NCBI RefSeq assembly: GCF_901709675.1
Contig: NC_051091.1
Location: 1,547,967-1,611,966, forward strand
Source of the DNA: Syngnathus acus
Taxonomy: Eukaryota; Chordata; Actinopteri; Syngnathiformes; Syngnathidae
Direction of reading: 5' to 3'
Length of the DNA stretch: 64,000 bases
The translations under genes and the position numbers were made by a program. Below the pieces are notes generated by a model. The model saw only the letters and a program-made list of their open reading frames with translations. It was not told where the DNA came from and searched no databases. Positions within the stretch are counted from its first letter, which is position 1. Each line of letters starts with the position of its first letter. Below are positions 12,001 through 23,362 of this stretch, piece by piece.

Positions 12001-13190
12001 AGATCCGTTTTCAGACAAAGGTTAGGGTTTCAAATTTATTAGTAGCCAAGGTTTGAGTTCCAACTGTCGCCTGGGAGTGGGCGGCCACCATTAACTGTTG
12101 ATTATGTTCCCCGTCTGTAATGTTGTCAGCATACATGAGAGCTGCGAGCCGCAAGCGAGGATGTTGTTGGGGGAGCTCGCCGGTCGATACGAGAGGCCAC
12201 TACCTCTCAGACGCTCGCATTGATTTACTGTATCTGTTGAGCTCCACCTGCCTGCCTGTCAAGATTAAAGCATTCTTGTCCCGTCAAAGACGCCCCGCCC
12301 CTCGCCCTCCCCCACCCCTACCCTGGAGAGAAGTTCTTTCCCACTGAATGCCTCCAGGCCGCCGCCAAGTATTGGAAAGTAGGGCACCTGGGCAAAATAG
12401 GGAGCTGCTTGCAAAGCATCACGATTGTTCGTGACCGCTTTAGTGCCTGAGCGACAACTGAAAGCTGCGGATGGATTGATGTCAAGGATGGCATCAGAAA
12501 CGTCTGATTGGGAGATGAAGTGGGTTGACTGGAATTGCTAATAAACACAGGTAAAACTGAAGCCTTTCTAAAAATAGGACTTTTAGCAAATACCTTTGGG
12601 ATGCATCTCGAATTAATAGATTTTCAAATTAGGGTTTGCAGACCGGATTAGGGTAGAAAACAAGGGGCATGCTTTCCCATCTGGGTGACAAGTCTCAATG
12701 ACGTTTAACCCAAGAACACAAAGTGCATGCGTGCACAGCTATCTCCTGAAAACACACCTCCATTCAGTTGCTTCATTATGCAACAACGCGCCCAACATTG
12801 TTGCCATTTTGGCTCCCGGGCTGCAATATTGTAATTCCTCACTTCCCGTCAGGCGGATCCGCAAGTGCTGTTGGTTTGTACTGAATTCCAAAAAGAGGTC
12901 ACATCTCTGCCGTATCGGCGTCTCTGCAGTATCAAGAGCTGAACTTTTCAAACTTCACTGAGCACCGGCAACTGGGTTCTCGTTACGCCGCTGGAGGAGC
13001 GGCCTCAAAAATCCTTCCTTCATCCTGCGGGAAAACAATACGTTTACTGACAAAGGCATGTTTGCTTATCTTTGTGTGCTTGGGGGGGTCACGTTGGGAT
13101 TAAGGGTCTAAATTAAGGTTTCAAGACCGGGTGAGGTTTTCAAGGCTGAGTTAGGGTCTGCAATTAGGGTCTTCAGCAAGGTTTCCGGAT
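9069..13190 (+). repeat. Field of degenerate 'AGGGTTTCAAA' phrase repeats
   Basis: Short variants of a GGTTTCAAA ... TAGGGTTAGGGTTTC phrase recur in clusters at about 9069-9255, 9510-9700, 10128-10195, 10240-10375, 10880-11100, 11815-11865, 12015-12065, 12620-12660 and 13095-13180. Spacing within clusters is roughly 20-25 bp. Copies differ by substitutions and small indels and keep one orientation. The clusters are separated by unrelated sequence, including the fold-back element at 11120-11316. The phrase contains the vertebrate telomere hexamer only by partial resemblance (TTAGGG followed by TTTC). It looks like an old, decayed minisatellite broken up by insertions. No gene is seen inside it. 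Confidence 0.65.
11120..11316. mobile_element. Fold-back (inverted-repeat) element
   Basis: The left arm begins GGGCGGCCATTTTG (11121-11134) and runs through TGACATCACAGTGCC. The right arm begins near GGCACTGATGTTG and ends CCAAAATGGCCGCCCC (11301-11316). The two arms are imperfect reverse complements over about 60 bp and flank a central stretch of roughly 80 bp. No ORF encodes a transposase, so it is a non-autonomous DNA element or fold-back MITE. A partial second copy occurs at 28976-29068. Confidence 0.65.
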
Positions 13191-13199
13191 TTGGCCTTG

Positions 13200-14658
13200 G
13201 TGAAGGTCTGAAGTTCCCCTAAGTTATATTGTCCCAGTTGACCAAAGAATGATGAAATTTCCACCTTCATCATTGTGCCTCCTGTGATACATTTCTAATA
13301 AGTGCTCTTTTCACTTCTTTGGGATGGAGCTCACTGACAACTCCCCACTGACCAATTCCGAAGACTATTAGAGAAACAGTCTATAGCTAAAGCAGTGCTT
13401 TTTGTTCTTATCGCGCAGCAGGTAAAAGCTAAACAGCGTCATTAATCTTCGGAAATCAGTTCATTCACAAACAATCAACCGCGCCGAGTAAACCGAGTCT
13501 TTAAGTTGATGCTGGAAGTTTTTTTCAGTTCATTTCCTCTCTCCTGACTATCTATCTGATAAGATAATTTCAGGGACTCCACTTGTTTTACTTCTGCAGT
13601 TACAAGGCTTCTAAAAGAAGCCAGCAGAGGAACAAAGGCAGAAGGGGGGGAGAAAAATCAATGGAATTGAACACTGCCATAGAGAGTGTCGATACCAGTG
13701 TCTGACGCTAAAAAGGGAAAACGTGCGCCGTCATCGTGCGCTGCACTTAAAGCCGGCGGCCACTAGAAAACAAGTCACCAAGTCTCACCATCGCTCTAAA
13801 GTTTCAAAGTCGCGACACGCCAGCATCACGGCAACGGGGAAAACATCGTTCGATCTCGCTCATTAGGCTGCTAATGACTTACTGATGGTTTTTAGGTGTC
13901 GCCGTGTTTGTGAGGTAGTCCGAGCTCCTTTACTTGTCCCTAATGCCATCATTTAAGGCCCACTAATGGAGCCAGCATGTCGCATCTTTGCTCGCCCTAA
14001 TCAATGGAAATGCTGTTGTTTTTTTCATCTCCAAATCTTGTGATCACGTAAGGATGCAGGCAGACGACTTTGTCTTTGCTCTTATCCAAGTATAAAGGAA
14101 AGATTACCACAGCAAAATTCAGCTAAAATGAAGTAAGCGTATTCCTCCTTTGATCAGATAGTTGATTAGTCAATTAGTTAGTCTGCCAGTTTGTTTGTCA
14201 ATTTATCAGTCAGTTAGTTTGTTCATCAGTTTTGCCATCCAGTCAGTCGATTGTCAAGTTAGCAATTTGGGTTCTGTTAAACAAAAAGAATGTTTCCCCA
14301 AATCCCTAAGAAGCTACATATAAATTTGGATTGCCAAACCAAATTTGAGTTTCCTAAAAACCAATATGTCAATGCAAATGCTTGGACTCAAACATTCTTT
14401 TGTTTCTGGCTTCCCTGCCTCTTTGCTTGTTTGCGATGTAATGACGCCGTCTGAGTTGCGAACATTAAAATGTCAAAATGGCTTCCGACTGCCATTTGGA
14501 ACTGTCAAAACCGCTAAGCGCCGCTTTAAAGCAGTGCTATGTTATAATTTGACCTTACAAAAGCGGTATCACAGTTGCACAGCGACGTTGCTTCCTAATA
14601 AGAATAAGCTTTTGTTGTTCTTGCCAAGGCAACCATAGGGGAAGACCAGGCGAGCGAG
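13200..14658. other. Interval without recognised genes
   Basis: No coding exon or RNA gene is recognised. Near 14155-14280 there is a degenerate run of GTCAGTTAGTTTGT-like words, related in style to the perfect (TTAG)n array that follows. The rest appears unique. Confidence 0.5.
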
Positions 14659-14780
<122 letters not shown>

Positions 14781-16629
14781 CTATCAGAGTATCCGGCAGC
14801 GATGAGACCTTTGCCTTCGATTCTGATCGGAGTCGTAGTAAATTATTCATCTGGGCACGGCAGTGACATATTTGGCTTCTCTTCTTGTTTGGACCTCAAG
14901 GGTTCCTGTCTATGTGACGTTAAAACGGAGGACATCCGGCTCCTCGCTGTTCTTTTTTTTTAATGAAAGTTGTTCATCATCACGTTGCCAGCAACAGGTT
15001 GATACCACTTAGTCTCCTCCGGGGAGAGCTGTCAGGTCCAGTTCTCCATCCTGACATTTTACTTTGACGGGGGAAGGGGGGGGACCAGGACTGGGACAGG
15101 CCCACTGCCACAGTGGCATGACAGAGTTTTAGGGCATGGAGCTCATACGAAAAGCAGCACGGTTTATGAAAAACAGTTGCGTTTCAATATAACAGCGCTA
15201 CGTACATCTTTTGGACAACAGCTCATGTACATCTGTTGTGCGGGCCCTTGACTACACCACAACAATAAAAATCTGTTGGAAGACCTTGTAGATGCATCTG
15301 AATAGAGCTGTGAATACAATGTGCAAGACCCTGAGCATGCGCCATTTCGCCATCCTTTCATGGTTGAGTTCAGGTATGTATTGTCCATGTTGTGTTCTGC
15401 TTCAGAAAAAGAACTTGAGTGACATTTTAGAGCTAGGCTTTGAGTTGCTTCTAACCTTCATTTGGTCGGTCGGTCGGTTGGTTGGTTGCATGCTTGATTG
15501 GTTGCTTGGTTAGTTGCTTGGTTAGGTGCTTGGTTGATTTGTTCATTGGTTTGTTGGTTCATGCAGAAAGTCGTCCGGGTTAGGGCTAGTTGATTAGCCT
15601 CTGTTGTTTAAGAAACCACTAATTGCATAATTTGGCCACATTGTACAAAGTCTTCCCTGAGGTCAGTCGTTGCAGAGATGGCCAGAGTGTTTGTTAGTTT
15701 TGCCCCACTACGCCTTTGTGGTTGGTTTCAGTCATGACGCAGTGCGTGTGTGTGTGTGTGTGTGTGTTTCGGGAGGTGGGGGGACGGCTGTGAGGGTTAC
15801 ACTAATTCATGCTGACATCCAGAGAAGTCGTGATTGCATTCAGAGCTTTGTGGGCGAGCTCCATGTGGGCGGTGGCGGCGGAGGGATCGTGTCGGTGTCT
15901 CCCACCGAATCTTTAACAGCCTTGTAAGAGCTGCAAGATGGTCACCGGCCAGTCGCCCAGGGGGAGAGAAAGAGCCAACGCAGCCAAAAGAGGAAGTGTT
16001 GGCTTGCGTTTCCAGGAATACCTTTCATGAACAGTCCGGTGATCCCCGGCCTCACTGCGTTGCCGATGCACCTGGCCCTCCGTGACCCTTGGGTGTGTGC
16101 AGTCAGTACGTAATCGCGACTGTTTGTGTTGAATAATTCACCAGCGCCGGAACAACATGGAGCACTCATTGCTCACTCATTCCGTGGCGCTTTCCGCTGC
16201 AGGTCAACACGGCCGCCCAGATGGAAACACAGAAAGCCCTTAAGAGCTCAGCTCAGTCCATATCAATTAACCCGTCTACCTTCAGCCAATCAGAATGGCA
16301 CGAAAACAACAACGATGACTTGAAGTTTCCACAAGTACTGGCATTGGTTGAGCCCTCAGTTTTGTTGTTGTTGTGCGGTTACCTCCACTAATTCTGTCCT
16401 ATGGAGAAATGCTTGGGTGGTTCCGAGTTCAGGTCCATTTGACTTCAACCTACACAATGTAGTGCCTAATGATTCACAGTGCCTTATTACCGCCGCCAAG
16501 CTGGATGGAGGCGGATATTGTTTCTTTGTATGTTAGCAACATAACTCAAAAATGTCAAAAGTACCTCCAAGAGGGCTGAGGCGCAAAAAATTTCATAATA
16601 AATAATACATCAAATAATGAAAAAAGATG
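14781..16629. other. Interval without recognised genes
   Basis: No coding exon is recognised. It contains a degenerate GGTTGGTTGCTTGG run near 15465-15560 and a (GT)n run near 15745-15768. Several short ORFs exist on both strands but none shows a domain or conserved motif. Confidence 0.5.
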
Positions 16630-16805
16630 TACCGTAATTTCCGGACTATAAGTCGCACCGGAGTATAAGTCGCACCAGCCATAAAATGCCCAAAAAAGTG
16701 GAAAGAAACCCATATATATGTATATAAGTCGCTCCTGAGTATAAGTCGCCCCCCCCACCCAAACTATGGAAAAAAACCGCGACTTATAGTCCGGAAATTA
16801 CGGTA
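16630..16805. mobile_element. MITE with perfect terminal inverted repeats
   Basis: The left end (16630-16656, starting TACCGTAATTTCCGGACT) and the right end (16779-16805, finishing AGTCCGGAAATTACGGTA) are exact reverse complements over 27 bp, including the outer TA. Inside are further copies of the ATAAGTCGC word. The 176-bp element has no coding capacity. The terminal TA on both sides fits a TA target-site preference as in Tc1/mariner-like elements, but the superfamily is not proven by the sequence. I recall this CCGGACTATAAGTCGC end as widespread in animal genomes. Confidence 0.85.
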
Positions 16806-18954
16806 TATATTTTACACTGAATGACCCATTCAAGATTTTGCAGTTCTTCTTGAAATGCTGAAATCCTTGAGTAATCAGCTCAAAAGTATTCCATCTTTTT
16901 TCTCCAGAATCACTGCAGTCTGGCATTGTTGCAAGATAAAATCTTAGTGTCGATTTGTCTACAATCTCCACAGACTTCAGATTGCTGTCTTTTTGGGGCC
17001 ACAGTGCCCAGCAGGCTCGCATCCCCAAAAGGACATTGCAGCCCAGGGCAGCATCATTCATGCTTGTTCCGCCAATAACTCCCTTTGACTTCCAGTTGTG
17101 TGTCAAGACTCCACACCAGTGAGAGAGAATGACTTTTTTTTCTGACCATGAATGTGACAAATGCGTGAAGACTCAGTGGGCTAGAATGTGTAGAGGAGGG
17201 TTTTGCGGGGTGTTGATGATGGCGATGTTGGTGTGGGGAGGGGGCGAGCAGCCTTCCCACTGACGATCACATCGGCGGCGGTGAACGCATCACAACACAA
17301 CGCTGTAGGCGACTGCAAGTCAACAGTGTCTAATGCGAGCCTTTGGCATGCAGGGTGTTAAATAGATTGTGAAAATGCTCTTTTCATGACTAAGATGGAG
17401 CTTTTCATTAATCCCGCAGCTCAACCTGCCTCCGCATCACAGGCCCCCTGAAGGGAGGGGAGGGGGACACACAAAAATGCTCACGGAGGCCGGCAGGATC
17501 TTGCGAGCACCCGTGGTCCTCGCACACCACCCCAACCGCCCTCCATCCCGTGCATGCAAGCAGCTATGCATGTGTATAGTGGACCTCCATCCAGTACATG
17601 CGGTGCGCTATAGGCGTCTCGCTCCCTGAGCATGTGTCATTTTCTGAACAAGCACGCACGTATGCTTTTGTACGCTGCCTGTAGGTGGATGCGCTTGATA
17701 CTGCGGGTATTTGCTCAACTTAAATTGGGTTTTTGCCTTTTATGCAGGGAAGCTATAGCACTTATTGATAGATTTTATTTTGGGGGATGCCGCTCTTAAT
17801 GATACCCACGCGAGGATTAGAGCAATGGAAAATATGCATGTGTGTGGATGCTGATAGTCGCCGTGCCATGATAAGGGTGTCACATTTACATTTTCTTTTT
17901 TATGTATTTGTTACTGATGCATATTTCATCGTTAAAGAGCTCATTTAGACAGCAATCTCTGACCTGCATGCATCAATCTCAAATCTTTATCTTCAGTCAT
18001 CATTTCTAAAGTTGGTTGCGTGCAGCAAATGCAACTTTGTTATTCGCTGCGGCGTGAGAAGCCGCAGGGAACGCACACATTCATTCCCTCAGCTTGATTT
18101 CACCCTCTTCCTCCTTCGTTGACATCTTGCATTAATTATAAATCCAGCGTGACTAAATGAACAGGTGTGCAAACAAATTGGATCCGTAATTGCAATATCG
18201 ACGTTGCGGATGAGTTCGGCTCGGGAGTTCAGTTGGATTGTAGAGGCGTGGCCGACCAGGTCGCTGGTGCTGTTAGCCGCCCAAGCCGGATGTTTGTTTG
18301 GTACACCCGAGCTGATTTTGGTGAGTGTGTTGTTGATGGATGACCAAATGTTGTCTGACGTACAGGGAGTCGCAACTGCAATTGATTGGCCGAGCAAGAA
18401 ACCACAGCACAGGGTGTGTACCTGTGTGTTTCTATTTGTGTGTGTGCACGTGTGTGTGTGCCTCCTTGCCACCTTTAGAAATCATTTAAGCCACATCTGT
18501 ACCTCATTTGAAATAATGTGAACTGTACCGCTTGATGAGTTATATAATAGGATTTGACTATTATTCACATGAAGCTATAGAGGTTGCTCTGAAATGGAAG
18601 GTGTGTGTGCATGCAACGTGCTCACTCATCTCTTCCACTCATCCAGTTGCACCCACATTCAGAGGTGGAAAGAAGTGAACAAGTGCCATGTTATTATTAC
18701 TCCGTGTACCTCACTGGTGCTCTTTTGAAAAAGGACCATATGTCCGCATTCCATCGGGAGCTTACCTTTTAGCAGTCATGGCTCAATCACACAGCAGCAA
18801 AAATAAATTGCGTCTCCATCACGGCAGCGTCACTGTGACACATGTCACTGACATTCCAGATACTGTTTTGCATTCATCTCACAAAGTAGTCTACCGGAAG
18901 ACTGTAATGCATTCAATATTGTTGCAGCGTAGTCTGTACTAAGAGGCAACGTAA
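16806..18954. other. Interval without recognised genes
   Basis: No coding exon, RNA gene or clear transposon is recognised. There are GT-rich words near 18420-18460. ORFs up to about 127 codons at 18089-18521 overlap one another on opposite strands and look like chance reading frames. Confidence 0.45.
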
Positions 18955-19080
18955 CGCTACTGAAAACCCAGACCCAGGCTTCACACCCTAATCCTTCCTT
19001 GAAACGCCAACCCAGTCTTCAAACCCTAATATGAAACCCAGACCCTGAAATACTCATTCAAAAGCCTAACCCACATAAAA
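18955..19080 (-). repeat. Inverted cluster of the degenerate phrase repeat
   Basis: The sequence reads AACCCAGACCCAGGCTTC, then CACCCTAATCC, TTGAAACGCC and TTCAAACCCTAA. This is the reverse complement of the GGGTTTCAAA / TTAGGG phrase found at 9069-13190. It shows that the same degenerate unit also occurs about 6 kb away in the opposite orientation. Confidence 0.55.
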
Positions 19081-19217
19081 TGCTGTTGTAACCACTGTAG
19101 CTCATGATAAAAAAAAATATAACAATACTGAAAGCCTCATTTGAGTTCTTAAAACAGGCTTGAAAGCAAAAACAAATTATATCACAGAGGTCCTGCAAAA
19201 AAAATAAAGAATAAAAT

Positions 19218-19580
19218 ACAAACACCCCAAAAAATATATACTGTTAAAGATTCATTATTTATTATGAATTCATTACTGGGGAGAATGTAGAAAAATTGGA
19301 AACTATCCAAAAGTCAATTATCTGGCCTGGCACACCGTGAGTCCAAGAACAGTTTAAGAAGCCAGTGCCCTTGGAGGCCCCCCGCCCCCAGCAAATTACA
19401 AACACCCCAAAAAAGTATACTGGTAAAGATTCACTATTTATTATAAATTCATGACTGGAGAGAATGCGGAATGTGGAAGAATTGGAAAATATCCAAAAGT
19501 CAATTATCTGGCATGGCACCCTGGGGGTCCAAGAACATTTCAAGGGGCCAGTGCCCTTGGAGACCCCCCGCTCCCAGCTC
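19218..19580 (+). repeat. Tandem duplication of a ~180-bp unit
   Basis: Copy 1 (19218-19397) and copy 2 (19398 to about 19580) begin with ACAAACACCCCAAAAAA and share TCCAAAAGTCAATTATCTGG and CCAGTGCCCTTGGAG at a constant offset of about 180 bp. The copies differ by scattered substitutions and a small insertion in copy 2. No coding frame is conserved between them. Confidence 0.85.
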
Positions 19581-20176
19581 CGCCAGTGGTTGCCAACAAA
19601 CCATTGAAGTGATTTACTTGGGATCTTAGTAAATCAGAGCCTGAATGTGCAAAAGTGAGCGGCGTGGCTGCACTCAGGTGTGTAACAAACTTGTTTAACA
19701 AACGGACTGAGGCATGTTGGGAACTTAAATGGACACGCGTGGAAACAAATGGAACTGGGAGGCACATTCGCAGGCAAAGATGCTCTTGAACCCCGGTGTA
19801 AGATAATGTGTATAATCCACAGCAGGGATGTTAAGTGCACTCATTTCACACTCCATTTCACACAACGCTGCCCAAGGAAGAAGAATGTGTATGTGTGTGT
19901 AAATGTGCGTGTGTTTATGTGTGTGTTATGTGTGTCTACGATGACTCAGGCGACGCACATTAGTCTTCTTGTGCTGCGCCGCTCCCCGCTGTTGTTTCCC
20001 CTCTTCTGTTAATAACCTGAAAACCTATAATAGTTACACAATATTTCAACATTAATGAAATGTCAGCTACATAATACGAGTCAGGTTACGCCTGAAATGA
20101 ATACTTGTCGGACGACGTCACTGTCGTATGTGGCTCACCAGATGTATGCCAGGCAATGACAATGCCACTTTCTCAC

Positions 20177-20440
20177 CATCCATTCATCCATCCATCCATC
20201 CATCCATCCATCCATCCATCCATCCATCCATCTTTTATCGCTTATACCACTTTGTCCAGATCATCCCGGGGATCCCAAGGCATTCCCATGCCAGCCGAGA
20301 GACCTAGTCTCTCAAGCGTGTCCTGGGTCATCCCGAGGGTCTCGGTGGGACCTGCCCAGAACACCTCACCGGGGAGGCGTCCAGCAGGCATCTGAATCAG
20401 ATCCCCAAGCCACATCATCCAGCTCCTCTCAATGCAAAGG
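20177..20440. repeat. (CATC)n microsatellite plus dispersed retroelement segment
   Basis: A (CATC)n run at 20177-20232 is followed by TTTATCGCTTATACCACTT, CATGCCAGCCGAGAGACC, GGACCTGCCCAGAACACC and CCAGCTCCTCTCAATGCAAA. This text resembles a highly repeated teleost sequence, probably the 3' part of a non-LTR retroelement whose end nucleates tetranucleotide repeats. No open reverse transcriptase frame is present. Confidence 0.6.
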
Positions 20441-22570
20441 AGCAGCGGCTCACCTCTGTAACTTCAAACGCAGAGATAGGAAAGCCCACCTCATGAATTA
20501 CCGGTAAAGCTTGGTGCAGAAAATATTTCACATTCCTGTTTCAGGGTATTTTTTTGCAGAAAGCACAAAACAATGGAGTGCGCTGGTGGAAGTCATGGCA
20601 CGACTTTAATTATATTTCCATTGTTTCCAACTGCATGGGGGAAAATTTGCTTAGAAGAGTCACTGTGTATAATCCTATGCGCGAATACCATTATGTTTTA
20701 TTATTAATAGTGTTATGACAGATGTACTGTACTGCGTGTGTGTGTGTGTGTGAAATAACTTAATAAGAGTGTTGTATTTATTTTGGTATGTGATGAATGG
20801 AGCTGTTCTGGGAAACCAACCACCAGAGCTGGTTGTTTGTAGTGCGTCCATGTGTCTGATTCACCTCCTTTTTTTTTTTGCAGTGAAATTGTTTGGAAAA
20901 GCTCCCTGCTGAGCAGATGGTGTCTGGCAGTAGGAGAAGGAAGCGCACACACACACACGCACACACACACGCTTCCTATTTCCAGTTGGAGTTTTTGTAA
21001 AGGGAATAACCAAGGTCTCGTGGGATTTTGACCACAGATGTGTTTTGGTAATCTGTATTTTATGTGCTGCAAGTGAGTGCATGAGCCCGAGAGTGAAAAA
21101 GGCGTTTCTATTTGGAAGCCTTTGATCAAGGTGTGACATGATGTGTGAAGATCTATATGCAACACATTCATTTGGGCCAAAGTATTGTCATCCTGCTAAA
21201 TTCACTGGTAGGGAGGGTGTTTTTATTTGATTTTTTCTGCCTCAACGTGATGCATCATCACCTGAGGCAGCACAGCAATGTTGAGATGGTGGCAGAGCAT
21301 CACGCTTGAGGCTGTTTTCTTCGTCTTACTTCTTCTTCCGCTGGAGGCACTTTAGCAACACTTGAGACCCAAAATGAATGAGCTAGCCAAAGCACGGACC
21401 GAAGTCGAGTTGAAAATCACTGTGGTCAAGAGATTGACACACAGATTGGAAAATTGACTTCAAAATCTTACAAGTCATGTGAAAGCCCAATTTACAACCC
21501 ACACGGGCTTGAAATGTTGACTTGATGCTCTACTTCCAGACACCCCCTGTATCAAGCCAACAGAACACATTTCAAAAGTCACATGACCACAGCATGCGCT
21601 GTATGTGCCTTGGGGGCTACATATAAAATCTCATGTAGGGTCAGTCCACATCGCTCATAATATACTGTGCAAAATGAGTGGATGTGAATGAATTCGCTTA
21701 ACGTTGAGGGAAGAACATCCTGGAAGTCAAAGAAAGATCAATTGGGAGGTTGTGATGAATATCAGCAGAGTTTCTATATAGTACAGTGAACATCAGTGCT
21801 TGCTCGGCGATCTGATCAAATATGCAAAAAAAGCCTGGATTCTTTCACTTTACACTGAAATTAGAACAACTCGGATGTCCACCAGGCTAAATTGGAGGTT
21901 CTCCTGATCGTTAACAGCAAATATGCAGCCAGTGCACTCTTGCTAGGCCAACTCTTCTCATTTACAAAATAGTCATTTTTATTATCAACCCTGACCCTTG
22001 TAGCTGTAGTGGAAGGATTTATTTTTTTTGCTGACGTTGCACTGGAGGAGCAGATAAGGCAAAAGCACACACAAAAAAAAAAGTCAGTGGAAGCCGCAGC
22101 AGACGTTTCAAGCATAATATGACTCGCCGGGTAGAACGCGAACAACCCGAGACGTCGCATATGGTAGACCGCAAGAGAGTGACTGAAAAACCTCCTGGGT
22201 TTTTTTTCGCCGAGTCAGAGCCTTGGGTTAATTACACTGCTAGTTGAGTCGGAATGCAGACAATGACATATTTGCACCACTACCTTCCTTCACCACGTGT
22301 CCAATTGAAGCTGTGAGAATAACACGGCACAAAGCTAATCTTTGGTCCCTGCAATAAAAGGCCGCGGGGAGCTCCTCAACCCGGGCGGGCGCAGATGCCG
22401 ATATTAACACGGCGGTGTTGTCACGGTGTCGTGTTGCTTACGGTGCAATGACCACATAACCTAATGTGCACCACTCGAGCATCTACTACAACTAAATAAT
22501 GCTGCTGCATCAAGAGGCATGCAAGCTTTAAGTGCCCTATTAAAGTTTGCTGGAGGAAGAAGAGGAGGAG
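20441..22570. other. Interval without recognised genes
   Basis: No coding exon is recognised. Short GT and CA runs occur near 20735-20752 and 20948-20970. The segment from about 22340 to 22450 is somewhat GC- and CpG-rich but shows no recognisable exon. Confidence 0.45.
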
Positions 22571-23331
22571 GGAGGGGGGGGGGGGCACCAGCATCATCAT
22601 CATCACCACCACTGTCAGGAGGCGCATACTCAGTCTCACACAAACACAAGAGGGTGAAGGAATTGAGCTCATCCTCGCGTTTCCACAATTGTAGGATATT
22701 ATAAGACTAATTTTACTATTGGCCAACCATCCATTGAAGGTGCTTCTCTACATGACTCAACTTGTGTCAGGGCTATTGAGATGATGAATATGGGGGGGGG
22801 GGGGGCAGTGCGTATTGCTCCGCTGATGTGCACCAGCTGTTGCTATACCTTTAACGCTCCAACTCTAGGCTGAAATTTATTGAGCGTGTTTTAATCGAAT
22901 TTTTGTTGCGGGGGGGGAAAGTGGGGGTTGTGCTTGAGGCGCCTCTGCAGCGCGGGATGCTCGCATGCAGACAAGACGATGCACCTTTTGAAAGCACACA
23001 TGCAACAACAAGCACAGTTGGGCGTCGCGCAGCACGCATTGATGTACAAGTGGCACAAGTCCTCAAAGCACGTCTTATGCATCCATTTCGTGATTATTCT
23101 CCAGACTTTAAAGCGTAAAAGAAGCAATTTGTTTGTTTGCATGTTGCGATAGTAACGTGGTGCAGCACTTACCACCGGTTTTCTTCTTCCTTGCAGAGCT
23201 TCCAATGCGGTCCTCAGCGTGGGTCTTCTACGTAGTATCCACGAGGAAATCCACAGAGCTCTGTACACCGGGGGAAGTGGTGCTGAAAAGTCTGCAACTT
23301 AAATCGTGGGTGGCTGACTAGGGAAGGGGGC

Positions 23332-23360
<29 letters not shown>
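22571..23360 (+). repeat. Cluster of homopolymeric G runs
   Basis: Guanine runs occur at about 22574-22587, 22792-22805, 22910-22917 and 23325-23360. The last contains 29 consecutive G (23332-23360) after GGGAAGGGGGC. They are on the plus strand, so a minus-strand transcript would carry poly-C. The longest run lies next to the candidate grm4 5' exon. Exact lengths of such runs are unreliable in assemblies. Confidence 0.8.
23173..23330 (-). promoter_or_regulatory. grm4: Candidate grm4 5' non-coding exon and promoter-side region
   Basis: On the minus strand AAAACCGGTG is followed by GTAAGT, a near-perfect donor (exon end at 23173). No matching acceptor or coding frame lies nearby, which suits a non-coding leader exon that could join the acceptor at 5748. 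DNA just upstream on this strand (about 23.4-23.8 kb) is CpG-rich (CGCGCG, GCGCGGCGG, GCGTTGCGCG), as expected for a vertebrate promoter. The 5' end of the exon cannot be set. This is inference; grm4 is simply the nearest minus-strand gene lacking a promoter. Confidence 0.35.

Positions 23361-23362
<2 letters not shown>

Noticed and set aside
9069-13190. Interstitial telomeric repeat from a chromosome fusion
   Set aside because: True telomere tracts are runs of TTAGGG. Here the hexamer appears singly inside a longer phrase with TTTCAAA, so a telomere origin is not supported.
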